Below are positions 35,848 to 45,032 of a stretch of DNA of 64,000 nucleotides, piece by piece; position 1 is the first letter of the stretch, and each line of letters opens with the position of its first letter. Where the stretch lies: the NCBI GenBank assembly GCA_949291555.1, contig CASEWE010000002.1:124001-188000 (forward strand). Direction: 5' to 3'. The notes beneath the pieces are model-generated. The model was not told the DNA's origin, did not search any database, and saw only the letters and a list, made by a program, of their open reading frames with translations. This stretch comes from an uncultured Bacteroidales bacterium. Its GTDB lineage: Bacteria; Bacteroidota; Bacteroidia; Bacteroidales; P3. The translations under genes were made by a program, and so were the position numbers.

Positions 35848-36408
35848 GCTTCTTTTATGTTTTTCTGGCCTTTTCTTTTCCTGTTCTTTCCGTGTTCCGG
35901 TTCCCGTTCTTCCTGTTCCCGGCCGACCCGTCCGCATGGGGCTTTCCGGACGAACCGGGAACCGCTTGCCGGGCCGGTGGCTTTCGGCTTGCCGGGCCGG
36001 GCCGGCAAACGGACCCAGGCTTCGAAAGGAAGCCGGGCCCGTACAAAAGGCAAAATTACAAGAACCTGGCTTTCTTCCAAGATTGCAGGGACAGGCGCTC
36101 CCGCACGCGCGCCATCGTTCCAGGCGAAGGCCGGAAAGCCGTCGAGCGGCCCCGTGGCCTGCCGTCCTCAAAAAACTTTACCTTTGCAGGCAAAACTCCC
36201 GGGACAGGCCGTTTCCCGGCCGGGGCTCGAACACGGCCCGAAGCCGGTTCCGCCCTGCGGAAAAAACGCTTCGCGGGCAAACGCCCGGCAGCAAGCGATT
36301 GGCAGCAAGCAATTGGCAAGCGGCAGGCAAGCGAAAAGCCGCCAGCGCCCGGCAATAAGGCCCTCCGCCGCATGCCCGTGCTTTTGCAACGGGAAGGCTT
36401 GCGCGAAC
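35848..36408. other. Divergent intergenic region between era and the TPR-LuxR gene
   Basis: About 560 bases. It contains the era promoter (36051-36081) on the minus strand and, on the plus strand, TACCTTTG at 36179-36186, a -7 box without a good -33 partner that may serve the TPR-LuxR gene. No gene is supported; the long plus-strand frame that crosses it is open by chance. Confidence 0.5.
36051..36081 (-). promoter_or_regulatory. Promoter for era
   Basis: On the minus strand CTTG (36081-36078), 19-nt spacer, TAATTTTG (36058-36051). Predicted start near 36045, leader about 200 nt. Confidence 0.65.
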
Positions 36409-38322
36409 ATGCGTTGCCGGAGCGCCGAAAATTTTTCATTCCCACATTTTTGCAACTGGAAGCCTTTGCAACCCGAACCGACAAAACCCATCCGAAACAG
36501 GAACCGCGCCATCGAACGTCTTGCGTGCCGCCTGCGCTTGGCCGCGTGCCTGCTGCTCTGCCTGCAAGCAAGCCTCCTCGCGCGGCCCGGAAAAGAAAAC
36601 CCGAATGCCCTTTCCCGCCTCAAAGCCCGCGTTTTCTATTACGAAAACCGCCTCCGGAACGACTCCTTGCCGAAAAAAGAGGCCTTGGCGGCCCTGGACA
36701 GCCTGCAAATCCTCTACACGGAAACAGGGCAAGCAGAAGAACTTTTCCGCATACAAAAACAAACCATTTCCTACCTGCAGGAAAACGGAACGCCGATAGA
36801 AGCCCTGCAAGCCTGCCGGAAATTCCTCTCCGCCCGCAGCCAGAACGCGGCTCCGAACCATGAAGATTCCTTGCGCCGCATGCAGCTCGAACTCCGGACC
36901 GGAATCCTTTCCATCAGCGCCGGCTTTTTCGAAGAAGGCACCACCCACATGCTCAACGTGCTCAGGATGGATGCGCCTTTGTGGTGCAAGACGCAAGCTT
37001 ATTCTTACATGGGGTATATCCTCATGCGGAACAACCGCCCGGAAAAATCGCGGGAATACCACCAAAAAGCGCTCGAAGCCTATAACAGCCTGCCGGAAGA
37101 TTCGGTGAAACGGAATCAATGCACGCTGGTTTTCAATCATCTGGCTGGGCTTTATTATAGCCTTGCCCAATACGACTCGGCCATCGCCTGCATCGAACAG
37201 GCGTTGGCTTGTTCGGAAGCGGGTTCCATGAAGCAACTCTACGCTTTCCATAACATGTCGCTGATTTACATGGAATTAGAAGAGTATGCCAAAGCGGAGG
37301 AATACTTGCGGAAAACCATCGATCTGGCCCGGCAGGAAAACCCTTACCTCCATGCGGTCTCCTTGCAGAACTTGGCCGAATTGTACACGGACCTGCATCG
37401 GTTCGACCTTGCGGGAACGCTTTTCCGCCAAGCCATCGACCTCTCGGAAAGGATGCATTTCAACGATGTGCTGGCCAACACCCTGATCGGCTATGCCGAA
37501 CTGCTTTTCCTCACGGGAGACTGCAAGGGTTTCCGCGACTACTACACGGCCGGGGTGGCCAAAAGGGATTCGGTAACCGGGGCTGCCAACCAGGAAAGGA
37601 TAGACCTCATCAATTTCCAGCACGAATCCTACTGCTTGGAATCGGAACGGAAAATCTTGGAACAGAACCTGGAACTGACTTCCTTGTCGAACCAGAAGAA
37701 AACCGTGGTGGTCATAAGCCTCGGCCTGCTGCTGCTCGTGGTCACCCTGTACATGGCCCGGCTCATCCGGAAACTGCGCAAGCAAGCGCAAGAAAACCTC
37801 TTCATCAATTCGCAAATGGACCATATCCGCATGGAGATGGAAAAACAAGAGTCCGACAGCCGCAACCTTTTGCACACTTCGCTCGAAAAGAAAAACCGGG
37901 AATTGGCCTCCCGGGCCCTTTACTTGGTGCAAGTAAACGACCTTCTCCAGCGGACGGTCGCGAGCCTGGACTTGTTGGAAAAAAGCGACCCGGGCCGGCA
38001 ACAGGCCATGATAGAACGCATCAAAGAAGAAATTGCCGGCTTCAATGGCAATGTGAACGGATGGAAGGATTTCCATCTCTATTTCGAACAAATCCACCAG
38101 AACTTCTATAACCGCCTTCTGGCCGAAGCCCCCAACCTTTCTCCCTTGGAGCAAAGGCTATGCGCCTTGCTCGCCTCCAACCTTACGCAAAAGGAAATAG
38201 CCGAGATAACCCACCGTTCCGTGCGCACCGTGGAAACCATGATTTACCGGGTCAGGAAAAAACTCCGTCTCCCCTCCCAAGTGAAAATGGCGGCTTTCTT
38301 GCAAAAGTTCCTTCAAGACTGA
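36409..38322 (+). CDS. Membrane TPR protein with cytoplasmic LuxR-type HTH
   Basis: 637 residues from ATG 36409. A hydrophobic export signal lies at residues ~40-58 (LRLAACLLLCLQASLLA). Residues ~65-420 are TPR repeats (for example YYSLAQYDSAIACIEQAL, MELEEYAKAEEYLRKTIDLA, DLHRFDLAGTLFRQAIDLS), placed in the periplasm. A membrane segment (TVVVISLGLLLLVVTLYMA) at ~440-460 is followed by a coiled coil and a C-terminal GerE/LuxR helix-turn-helix (LTQKEIAEITHRSVRTVETMIYRVRKKL). This one-component layout would sense something outside and act on DNA from the membrane. The start is uncertain: no other ATG lies closer to the signal. The adhesin gene at 38992 is the nearest possible target. Confidence 0.82.
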   Translation: MRCRSAENFSFPHFCNWKPLQPEPTKPIRNRNRAIERLACRLRLAACLLLCLQASLLARPGKENPNALSRLKARVFYYENRLRNDSLPKKEALAALDSLQILYTETGQAEELFRIQKQTISYLQENGTPIEALQACRKFLSARSQNAAPNHEDSLRRMQLELRTGILSISAGFFEEGTTHMLNVLRMDAPLWCKTQAYSYMGYILMRNNRPEKSREYHQKALEAYNSLPEDSVKRNQCTLVFNHLAGLYYSLAQYDSAIACIEQALACSEAGSMKQLYAFHNMSLIYMELEEYAKAEEYLRKTIDLARQENPYLHAVSLQNLAELYTDLHRFDLAGTLFRQAIDLSERMHFNDVLANTLIGYAELLFLTGDCKGFRDYYTAGVAKRDSVTGAANQERIDLINFQHESYCLESERKILEQNLELTSLSNQKKTVVVISLGLLLLVVTLYMARLIRKLRKQAQENLFINSQMDHIRMEMEKQESDSRNLLHTSLEKKNRELASRALYLVQVNDLLQRTVASLDLLEKSDPGRQQAMIERIKEEIAGFNGNVNGWKDFHLYFEQIHQNFYNRLLAEAPNLSPLEQRLCALLASNLTQKEIAEITHRSVRTVETMIYRVRKKLRLPSQVKMAAFLQKFLQD

Positions 38323-38991
38323 TTCCTGGAATGCCGGATCGACCCCGGGCCGATGCTGCCCGATCGGCTCCTGCCGGGAAACCGATACCCGCCTGCCGCT
38401 CGCGGGGGCAACGGCACCCGGGACGAGAGACCGCCCTGCCGGCTCTTCACCGCCTTGCCAGCGTTCCCCATGGCGGAAAAAACCGGATGGAGCCGATGGT
38501 TCCCGCTACGTTTTTCCTTTCCCCGCAGCCTTTTCGCGAGGAAAAACCGCTTTTTGAATCAGGAAGTTAATATCCAGGACGTAGTTTACACGTACTACGT
38601 TTTCCCGGATGCAGGGTTTGTGACGTGGAAAACCGCTGTCTTTTTCTTTTCCCGCTTCCTATTTTTAGCTTGCCTCTTCAAGACCCGGTTGCCGCATTCC
38701 GGCTCCGGCTCGCTGCCGCGGAAGGCTTTTCCGAAGCGCGTCCTTGCAAAAGAAGCGCTCTTGCCAAGAGAGGCTCGGACCAAGAGAAGCTCGGAAAAAT
38801 CGGGAAAAGAAAGAGAAACCGGCAATACAAGCAGCGGGCCTCAAGCCGGCCCGGGACACACAGGCGCACCGAGACAACCGCGAAAGCCAGGACAACTGGA
38901 AAAGGCTGCCGCAAAAACTGCCGCGAAACGCAAAACCGCCGTAATTCAAAAGATTGCCCTAATAGAGTGAACCCATACAAAAATCCAGATC
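38323..38991. other. Gene-free region upstream of the giant adhesin gene
   Basis: About 670 bases with no supported protein. It includes the hairpin ACGTAGT-8 nt-ACTACGT (38579-38600) and TATTTTTA at 38660-38667, a near -7 box without a -33 partner. The promoter of the adhesin gene should be here but none matches the consensus well, as might be expected of a gene needing an activator. Confidence 0.5.
38579..38600. promoter_or_regulatory. Operator-like inverted repeat
   Basis: ACGTAGT (38579-38585) and ACTACGT (38594-38600) form a 7-bp inverted repeat around 8 nt in a less GC-rich patch upstream of the adhesin gene and downstream of a DNA-binding regulator gene. A binding site for a dimeric regulator is possible; no direct evidence. 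Confidence 0.35.
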
Positions 38992-41900
38992 ATGAAAGAG
39001 AAAAAACTTTTCGGAGCCGCCATCGCCGCGCTTTTATCCCTTTCCGGAATCGCGGGCGCAAACGCGCAGACAACCGGGAGAGTGGCCCATTCCCCGGCCT
39101 CCTTGCAAAAAATGCCGGCCACGGAGGCCGTTGTGCTTTCCTATCGCATGGAGCAACGGAACAACCTTCGAGCAAAAGCCGACGGGAAAGCTATCATCAC
39201 GCTCGACATCCAGAACGACTGGGGGGACGGTTCGGGCTACCAGATGCTCCTGGATTCCAACCACAACACCTACGGCGTGCAAATCCCCTCTAACATCGGC
39301 TCGCTCTTCTCGCAGAACGGCGGCGCGGATGCCTCCGTCTATGCCGAGTTCGAATACAAAATGCCCGAAAATGCCAACGGGAACTTGGAAGAAACCTCCT
39401 GGTACACGGGAATCCAGAAACAATCCATCGAAATAAATCCCGGCACGTACGATTATGTCATCTGCGTGCCGCAGCCCTCCTTGAACAGAACCGTCATCGT
39501 GTGGTTAGGCAGCGGCGGTACCGTGGGCGACGGCGTGGGCAACGATGTGGTGTTCGAAGCCGGCATCGAATACATTTTCACCATAAGCCGGATGGGCAGT
39601 TTCAACGAAAGCTGCATCATGAGCACCCGTTTCCCGGTAGACCTGGCGGTTGAAGGCTTAGTGTCTCCCGTAGAGAAAATCGACATGGAAAACGAGGCCG
39701 TCACGGTAACTTTCACCAATCAAGGCCAGCAGGAAATAAGTTCCTTCGAGGCCTCCTATTCGGTAAACGGCGGCGAACCGGTAACGGAAACCGTGAATCG
39801 AGCCATTGCCTCGGGCGAAAGCTTCGACTACACGTTCACCCAGGCTTTCAGCCCGGAAAAATACGGGATTCACGAAATCGCGGTCGAAGCCGTGCTTCCT
39901 GAAGACGACGACCCGTCGGACAACCGCAAATCCTTCTCCTTGACAAACGGCTGCGACCTTTCCGTCGAGCAAATCGTCGAACCGGAAGATGGCCGGGAAA
40001 TGAACATGCAGGAAGTGACGGTCCGCATCCGGAACAACGGGAAAACCGCCATAGACAGCATTCCGGCAAGCTATACCCATAACCATATAAACACGGTTTC
40101 CCAAATTTTCACCGAGAGGCTCGAACCCGGACAGGCCAACGATTACACTTTCGACGAACCGGCGCAATTCCTCTCCTACGGGAACCATTTCTTCGAAGCC
40201 GTTGTTTCCCATCCTTACGACCTGAATCCGGAGAACAACACGTTCGAAACAACCGTGGAAAACGCGTTCAGCACCCCCAACGACCCGCTTTTCTTCTGCA
40301 GTTTCGATGACACGCTCCAGCGGCTTGGAGACTGGACGGTCATCAATGCCAACGGAGACGAGCGGACTTGGTTCTACGCCCTCGATGAGGACGAGAACAT
40401 GTGGTGGTACGGCGGAGCGCATGCCCGCATCAATGCCAGCCTTGAACAAGCTTCCGACGACTATCTGGTGACCCGGAACCCCATCGGCATGGAACCCGGG
40501 AAGCACTATGTCCGCTTCAATTACAATGCCGTTTCGCCCTATTACGAAGAAAACCTGCGCCTGCTCTACGGCACCTCTCCCGATCCGGAGCAGATGACTG
40601 TCCTTGCCGAACGAACCGGCTTCGTGGCCAGCCCGGACGCCTATTACACCGAATCCATCGACCTGGACATCGCGCAGGCCGGCGACTATTACTTCGCCTT
40701 CCATGCCTGCTCGGAAAGAAGCCGTATCGGAATCAAGCTCGACAACATCCTCATCGACACGGGCACCAACAAAGGCGCGCCCAACCTCAAGATAGAAAAG
40801 GTGCTCCTGCCGCTTTCGGGATGCGGCATGGATCATGAAAGCATCGGCGTCCGGGTCTCGAACGACGGACTGGAAACCATTTACCGATTCACGCTCTCCT
40901 ATAGCGCGGACGGCAATGCGCCCGTGGAGGAAACCTTCAACGACACGCTTGCCGGAGGATTTTCGAAAGACGTCTACTTCAAGACCTTGGCCGACTTGTC
41001 GGCCATAGGGAAACACGTAGTCTCGGTAGAAGGCTCCGTTCCCGCCCGTTCAGGCCAGCAGCCCGAGTCTTACCTGCGCGATAATTCCGGAGCCGACAGC
41101 CTGCTCCACCAATCCCCTGCCGCCATTCCCTTCTCGACCGATTTCCGCCAAGCAGCGGACCGGGAAAACTGGCATTTCCGCAACCAAGGCTGGAGCTACG
41201 ACATCGATCCGGACTTGATTCAAGACCCTGAATACCAGAACGCCATTGCGGCCGAAGAAAAAGAACCGCTCATTTCCCGCTGCGTGGAGATGACCGAAGG
41301 GGTCAGCTACCGCTTCACCTACGAATACCGCGCGGGGATAAACGGCGGCATGGCCGGCATCGTTCCTGAAGATTTCGACATTTTCTGCGGGCCGGCGGGG
41401 ACGCCTGTCGAAGAATGGACGCTCCTGCGGGCCTACCGCGACCACTACACTTACGAGGAATCCTACGTGGAAGACATTTCTTTCACCTGTCCCGCTTCCG
41501 GCCAGTACAGCATCGCCATCGTCCCCATAACCGCCTACAATACCGTATTGTTCAAAACGTTCCTCGTGGAAGAAGCCCCGGCGAACGACCTGCGCATGAT
41601 CGCTTTCCAGCACAATACGCCCTACCGGATCCCGGCCGGGCAGCTCGACTACGATTTCTCCGCCCGCTTCTCCGTCCAGAACAAAGGCTACCTGCCGGCC
41701 GCGGACGCCCATGTGGAAATTGTCGGAGGCGAAACCGTGCTTGCCGAAACCGACTTGGAAATAGGGGAAATCGAAGATACCGCTTCCGGACAGCTGTCTT
41801 TCAGAATCGAAGCCGCAACCGGGCAAGCCTTGCCCATCCGCGCCAAAGTCTCCCTTTCCGGCTCTTCCCAGGACGGGAACCCCGATGACAACGTCTTGGA

Positions 41901-43524
41901 ACAACCGGTCGTTGTAACCGATTCGGTGATGGGCTACGACCAAGTGGCCGAAGGCATGTACGATTACTGGCACGCCATCGGCGCTTCTTCCGACAACCGG
42001 ATCACCTGCGGCGTACCTTTCCGGATTTTTGTCGCCGACACGCTCACAGCCCTCTCCATCGGCTGGGCCGAACTGGAAGAAGACATGGAAATCGGCTACG
42101 GGATTTACCGTTACGACCCGGAAATGCTCTATTTGGAATCGAAGATTTACGAAACCTCTTGCATGCGCGGCGTGGAGGCCGGCCAGATCGAATACCCGGT
42201 AGAACCCATGTTGCTGGAGCCGGGCTGGTACATGTTCACGGTATCCATGGAAGGACGTTACTTGGTGGCGGACGATTCCCGAGCTACCGGCGTCTACCTT
42301 GTGAACAACAATACGGCCTACCCGCAGGAAGGCTTGGGCCGCCCGGCTATCCGCGCCATTTTCGGCCATGGCGCCAAGCTTTACGAAACAGACGCTTCGG
42401 CCAACGGATTCAGCCGCCCGCAAGCCAGCGGCAGCTTCTCTCCCGAGGAAATGATTGCCGTGCAGGTAACCAACCACGGAATGGAAGAAGCCATCATCCC
42501 GGTGAATGTTTCCGTGAATGGGACCTTGCTCGAAACCGCCAAAGTCCGTCTGGCCGCCTATGCTTCCGGCGAAGTGGTTTTCACCGCCGACCTTTCCCAG
42601 CCCCAAGCCGAATACGAGCTTGTCGCCTGGACAGCGCTCGACGGAGACCAGAACCCGGCCAACGACACTTGCCGCATGACCGTCCGCACCGGGCTGCCTG
42701 CCGACCCCTACAAATTGGATTTCGAGTCTTGCTCGGATTTTTCCATCCGCTACCTCAACCCGCAATGGACCATGCTCGATGGCGATGGAAACTACACTTA
42801 TCAGATGGACGGGGTGGATTTCCCCTATGCCGGAACGCCTTTCGCGTTCATCGTGTTCAACCCGAGCCAGACCTCCCCGGCCATGGAACCCTCTCCGGCC
42901 ATCCTGCCCTATGACGGGGAACGTTTCGGCGCGGCTTTCTCCAGCCAGGCATCGGCCAACAACGACTGGCTGATTTCGCCCAAGCTCCTCCTGCCCGAAC
43001 AAGGAGCCAAGGCCTCGCTGGCGGTGAAAACCTATTCGGCTGAATACGGGCTCGAAGAATACAACATCCTGGTTTCCACAACCGGAAACAAGCCCGATGA
43101 CTTCACGCTCCTTCAAACCCGCACGGCCCCGGTGGAAAACTGGCAGGAAGTGGTGGTGGACTTGAGCCCGTATGCCGGCCAGGAAATCCATTTCGCCATC
43201 CAGTGCATCTCCGACAACCATTTCATGTTCATGGTAGACGGCATCGAGATTTCCAAGCCCGAAGCAGCCGCCCTGAACCGCGAAGAAATCTCCGGCCTCA
43301 GCCTCTACCCGAACCCGGCCAGCACGCAAATCAACATCGGCAGCCATGACGGGACCATAGAGGAAGTAACCATCTGCAACCCGGCCGGAGCCGTCCTCTA
43401 CCGCACGCCCCGTATTTCCACCCGGCGTTTCGTCCTGGGTACCGAAAACCTGGATTCCGGAATCTACTTTGCCCGCGTAAAGACAGACAAAGGAATCCGC
43501 GTGCTGAAATTCATTGTCAAGTAA
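38992..43524 (+). CDS. Giant gingipain-type adhesin with T9SS sorting domain
   Basis: 1510 residues. Signal peptide (FGAAIAALLSLSGIAGANAQ). Residues ~65-225 resemble DUF2436 of the gingipain/HagA adhesins of Porphyromonas gingivalis (NDWGDGSGYQMLLDSNHN, INPGTYDYVICVPQP, FEAGIEYIFTISRMG). CARDB-like beta modules follow (~225-430), then a choice-of-anchor J domain (~435-595, SDDYLVTRNPIG), further CARDB-like and anchor-type regions, and a second classic choice-of-anchor J domain (~1240-1412, NNDWLISPKLLLPEQG, FMFMVDGIEIS). The last ~80 residues are a T9SS type A sorting domain (LSLYPNPASTQINIG, SGIYFARVKTDKG, KFIVK). No protease domain is present, so it is an adhesin without the gingipain catalytic part. 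Probably surface-exposed and binding host or matrix proteins. Confidence 0.9.
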   Translation: MKEKKLFGAAIAALLSLSGIAGANAQTTGRVAHSPASLQKMPATEAVVLSYRMEQRNNLRAKADGKAIITLDIQNDWGDGSGYQMLLDSNHNTYGVQIPSNIGSLFSQNGGADASVYAEFEYKMPENANGNLEETSWYTGIQKQSIEINPGTYDYVICVPQPSLNRTVIVWLGSGGTVGDGVGNDVVFEAGIEYIFTISRMGSFNESCIMSTRFPVDLAVEGLVSPVEKIDMENEAVTVTFTNQGQQEISSFEASYSVNGGEPVTETVNRAIASGESFDYTFTQAFSPEKYGIHEIAVEAVLPEDDDPSDNRKSFSLTNGCDLSVEQIVEPEDGREMNMQEVTVRIRNNGKTAIDSIPASYTHNHINTVSQIFTERLEPGQANDYTFDEPAQFLSYGNHFFEAVVSHPYDLNPENNTFETTVENAFSTPNDPLFFCSFDDTLQRLGDWTVINANGDERTWFYALDEDENMWWYGGAHARINASLEQASDDYLVTRNPIGMEPGKHYVRFNYNAVSPYYEENLRLLYGTSPDPEQMTVLAERTGFVASPDAYYTESIDLDIAQAGDYYFAFHACSERSRIGIKLDNILIDTGTNKGAPNLKIEKVLLPLSGCGMDHESIGVRVSNDGLETIYRFTLSYSADGNAPVEETFNDTLAGGFSKDVYFKTLADLSAIGKHVVSVEGSVPARSGQQPESYLRDNSGADSLLHQSPAAIPFSTDFRQAADRENWHFRNQGWSYDIDPDLIQDPEYQNAIAAEEKEPLISRCVEMTEGVSYRFTYEYRAGINGGMAGIVPEDFDIFCGPAGTPVEEWTLLRAYRDHYTYEESYVEDISFTCPASGQYSIAIVPITAYNTVLFKTFLVEEAPANDLRMIAFQHNTPYRIPAGQLDYDFSARFSVQNKGYLPAADAHVEIVGGETVLAETDLEIGEIEDTASGQLSFRIEAATGQALPIRAKVSLSGSSQDGNPDDNVLEQPVVVTDSVMGYDQVAEGMYDYWHAIGASSDNRITCGVPFRIFVADTLTALSIGWAELEEDMEIGYGIYRYDPEMLYLESKIYETSCMRGVEAGQIEYPVEPMLLEPGWYMFTVSMEGRYLVADDSRATGVYLVNNNTAYPQEGLGRPAIRAIFGHGAKLYETDASANGFSRPQASGSFSPEEMIAVQVTNHGMEEAIIPVNVSVNGTLLETAKVRLAAYASGEVVFTADLSQPQAEYELVAWTALDGDQNPANDTCRMTVRTGLPADPYKLDFESCSDFSIRYLNPQWTMLDGDGNYTYQMDGVDFPYAGTPFAFIVFNPSQTSPAMEPSPAILPYDGERFGAAFSSQASANNDWLISPKLLLPEQGAKASLAVKTYSAEYGLEEYNILVSTTGNKPDDFTLLQTRTAPVENWQEVVVDLSPYAGQEIHFAIQCISDNHFMFMVDGIEISKPEAAALNREEISGLSLYPNPASTQINIGSHDGTIEEVTICNPAGAVLYRTPRISTRRFVLGTENLDSGIYFARVKTDKGIRVLKFIVK

Positions 43525-43555
43525 GAAAATCAAACCAAGAATCTCATGCGCCATG

Positions 43556-43617
43556 AATGCGAGGGTTCCGGAGGGGCGCTGCCCGAATGGGCAAGCCTCC
43601 TCCGGAACCCTCGCATT
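43556..43617. terminator. Long hairpin after the adhesin gene
   Basis: Arms AATGCGAGGGTTCCGGAGG (43556-43574) and its exact complement (43599-43617), 19 bp, with an inner TGCCC/GGGCA stem in the loop. It starts 32 nt past the adhesin stop. No T-run follows, so it may act as an RNA stabiliser or terminator in either direction. Confidence 0.65.
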
Positions 43618-43642
43618 CCCTGCTGGCGGGAACAATAACCTC

Positions 43643-43750
43643 ATGGACACGAAAAAGACTGTCAAAGCCAAAATCGGGATGCTGGTTTTCCTGTACCTGG
43701 TTTTCTTCCTCTGCGTGGTTCTGCTCATCTTCCGGGAACTTTCCGCCTAA
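43643..43750 (+). CDS. Possible 35-residue single-span membrane protein
   Basis: ATG at 43643, stop at 43750. The peptide is MDTKKTVKAKIG followed by a strongly hydrophobic GMLVFLYLVFFLCVVLLIF and RELSA, a plausible positive-inside membrane anchor. It is shorter than most gene callers accept. A longer frame from 43514 runs through the hairpin and is unlikely. No function is known; it lies between the adhesin and the lysine cluster. Confidence 0.45.
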   Translation: MDTKKTVKAKIGMLVFLYLVFFLCVVLLIFRELSA

Positions 43751-43856
43751 CGGCCGTCCCTTCCTTGTTTCAAGCAAGTTTCCCCGGCAAAGGATGCCCG
43801 GCGGACCCGGCCGGCCGCCCATCCACGTCCCCACGGCAAGGCGCGTTCCTCCTCGA

Positions 43857-43888
43857 TTTGCGCTTTTTTCCTCTTTTCCATATCTTTG
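43857..43888 (+). promoter_or_regulatory. Promoter of the lysine-fermentation operon
   Basis: TTTG at 43857-43860, 20-nt spacer, TATCTTTG at 43881-43888: exact match to the Bacteroidota consensus. Predicted start near 43895, about 85 nt before the atoD ATG. No lysine riboswitch (L-box) is recognisable in so short a leader. Confidence 0.75.
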
Positions 43889-43980
43889 CGGGTTGCACTC
43901 CAAAAAGCTTTCTCCTTTTTGGAAATTTGGAAAAACGCAAACCCTTTGCCGTGCAAGCAACAATCTAAACAGCAATAACT

Positions 43981-44625
43981 ATGGACAAGTTCATCAGCGT
44001 TCAAGATGCCATCGACATGATCAAAGACGGCGACACCATCATGGTGGGAGGATTCCTGACGGTGGGAACCCCCTTGCGCATCATCGACGCATTGGCCGAA
44101 TCGGGCAAAAAGAACCTTACCCTCATCTGCAACGATACCGGCTACCCGGATCGCGGCGTGGGCAAACTGATAACGAACAAACAAGTTTCCAAGCTGTACG
44201 TGTCGCACATCGGCACCAACCAGAACACCATGGACCAGATGAACGCCGGCGAGCTCGAAGTGGAATTCTGCCCGCAGGGAAGCCTGGCCGAAAGAATCCG
44301 CTGCGGCGGGGCCGGCTTGGGCGGCGTGCTGACCGCGACCGGCATCGGCACCGTCGTGGCCGAAGGCAAGCAAGTCGTCAACGTCGACGGGAAAGATTAC
44401 CTGCTCGAAAAGCCTTTGCGCGCCGATTTCGCCCTGATCGGAGCCAGCAAGGGCGATACGGAGGGGAACCTGGTTTACCGGGGAACCAGCCAGAACTTCA
44501 ACCCCATGATGGCGATGGCGGCCGATACGGTAATTGCCGAAATCCAGAACATCGTAGAGCCCGGCCAACTGGAACCGGAAGCCGTCATCACGCCTTCCAT
44601 CCTGGTGAAATACATTGTCAGATAA
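43981..44625 (+). CDS. atoD: Acetate/butyrate-acetoacetate CoA-transferase, alpha subunit
   Basis: 214 residues, closely following E. coli Ato[74 protein letters not shown]. The enzyme moves CoA between acyl groups; in lysine fermentation it recycles CoA between acetoacetate/acetyl-CoA and butyryl-CoA/acetate or similar pairs. The active enzyme needs a beta subunit (AtoA), which bears the catalytic glutamate, and no beta gene follows here or occurs anywhere in the window. First gene after the operon promoter; kal follows after 16 nt. Confidence 0.92.
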   Translation: MDKFISVQDAIDMIKDGDTIMVGGFLTVGTPLRIIDALAESGKKNLTLICNDTGYPDRGVGKLITNKQVSKLYVSHIGTNQNTMDQMNAGELEVEFCPQGSLAERIRCGGAGLGGVLTATGIGTVVAEGKQVVNVDGKDYLLEKPLRADFALIGASKGDTEGNLVYRGTSQNFNPMMAMAADTVIAEIQNIVEPGQLEPEAVITPSILVKYIVR

Positions 44626-44641
44626 ACCAAAAACCAAAAAT

Positions 44642-45031
44642 ATGACCCAGTACAAATCCACCATCCGCCTGCGCATGAGCTCGCACGACGCCCACTACGG
44701 CGGAAATCTGGTAGATGGAGCCCGCATGCTCCAGCTTTTCGGCGATGTGGCCACCGAACTCCTTATCCAGCGCGACGGCGATGAAGGCCTCTTCAAAGCC
44801 TACGACATGGTTGAGTTCATGGCCCCTGTCTACGCCGGCGATTACATCGAAGCCACCGGCGAAATCGTATCCGAAGGGAACACTTCCCGGAAAATGAAAT
44901 TCGAGGCCCGCAAGATCATTGCTCCCCGCCCCGACATAAGCGCTTCGGCGGCCGATGTCCTGGCCGAGCCGATCGTGGTATGTCGTGCCACCGGAACTTG
45001 CGTAACCCCCAAGAACTGCCAAAGGAAATAA
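44642..45031 (+). CDS. kal: 3-aminobutyryl-CoA ammonia-lyase
   Basis: 129-residue hot-dog fold protein that removes ammonia from 3-aminobutyryl-CoA to give crotonyl-CoA in lysine fermentation. It shows the family's [23 protein letters not shown], the acidic position in [15 protein letters not shown], and CRATGTCV near the end. Identification rests mainly on the gene order: between the CoA-transferase subunit and kce, exactly as in other lysine fermenters. The ATG at 44642 is preferred over one at 44615, which overlaps atoD. kce begins one base after the stop. Confidence 0.92.
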   Translation: MTQYKSTIRLRMSSHDAHYGGNLVDGARMLQLFGDVATELLIQRDGDEGLFKAYDMVEFMAPVYAGDYIEATGEIVSEGNTSRKMKFEARKIIAPRPDISASAADVLAEPIVVCRATGTCVTPKNCQRK

Positions 45032-45032
45032 T

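Noticed and set aside
35812..36408. N-terminal extension of the TPR-LuxR gene back to 35812
   Set aside because: It would run through the era gene start and promoter and is Arg/Pro-rich; the signal sequence begins after 36409.
41050..43728. 892-codon open frame on the minus strand opposite the giant adhesin
   Set aside because: The plus strand carries signal peptide, adhesin domains and T9SS signal; the minus frame is a composition shadow.
43889..43980. Lysine riboswitch in front of the lysine cluster
   Set aside because: The predicted leader is only about 85 nt, too short for an L-box, and none of its conserved pieces is visible.
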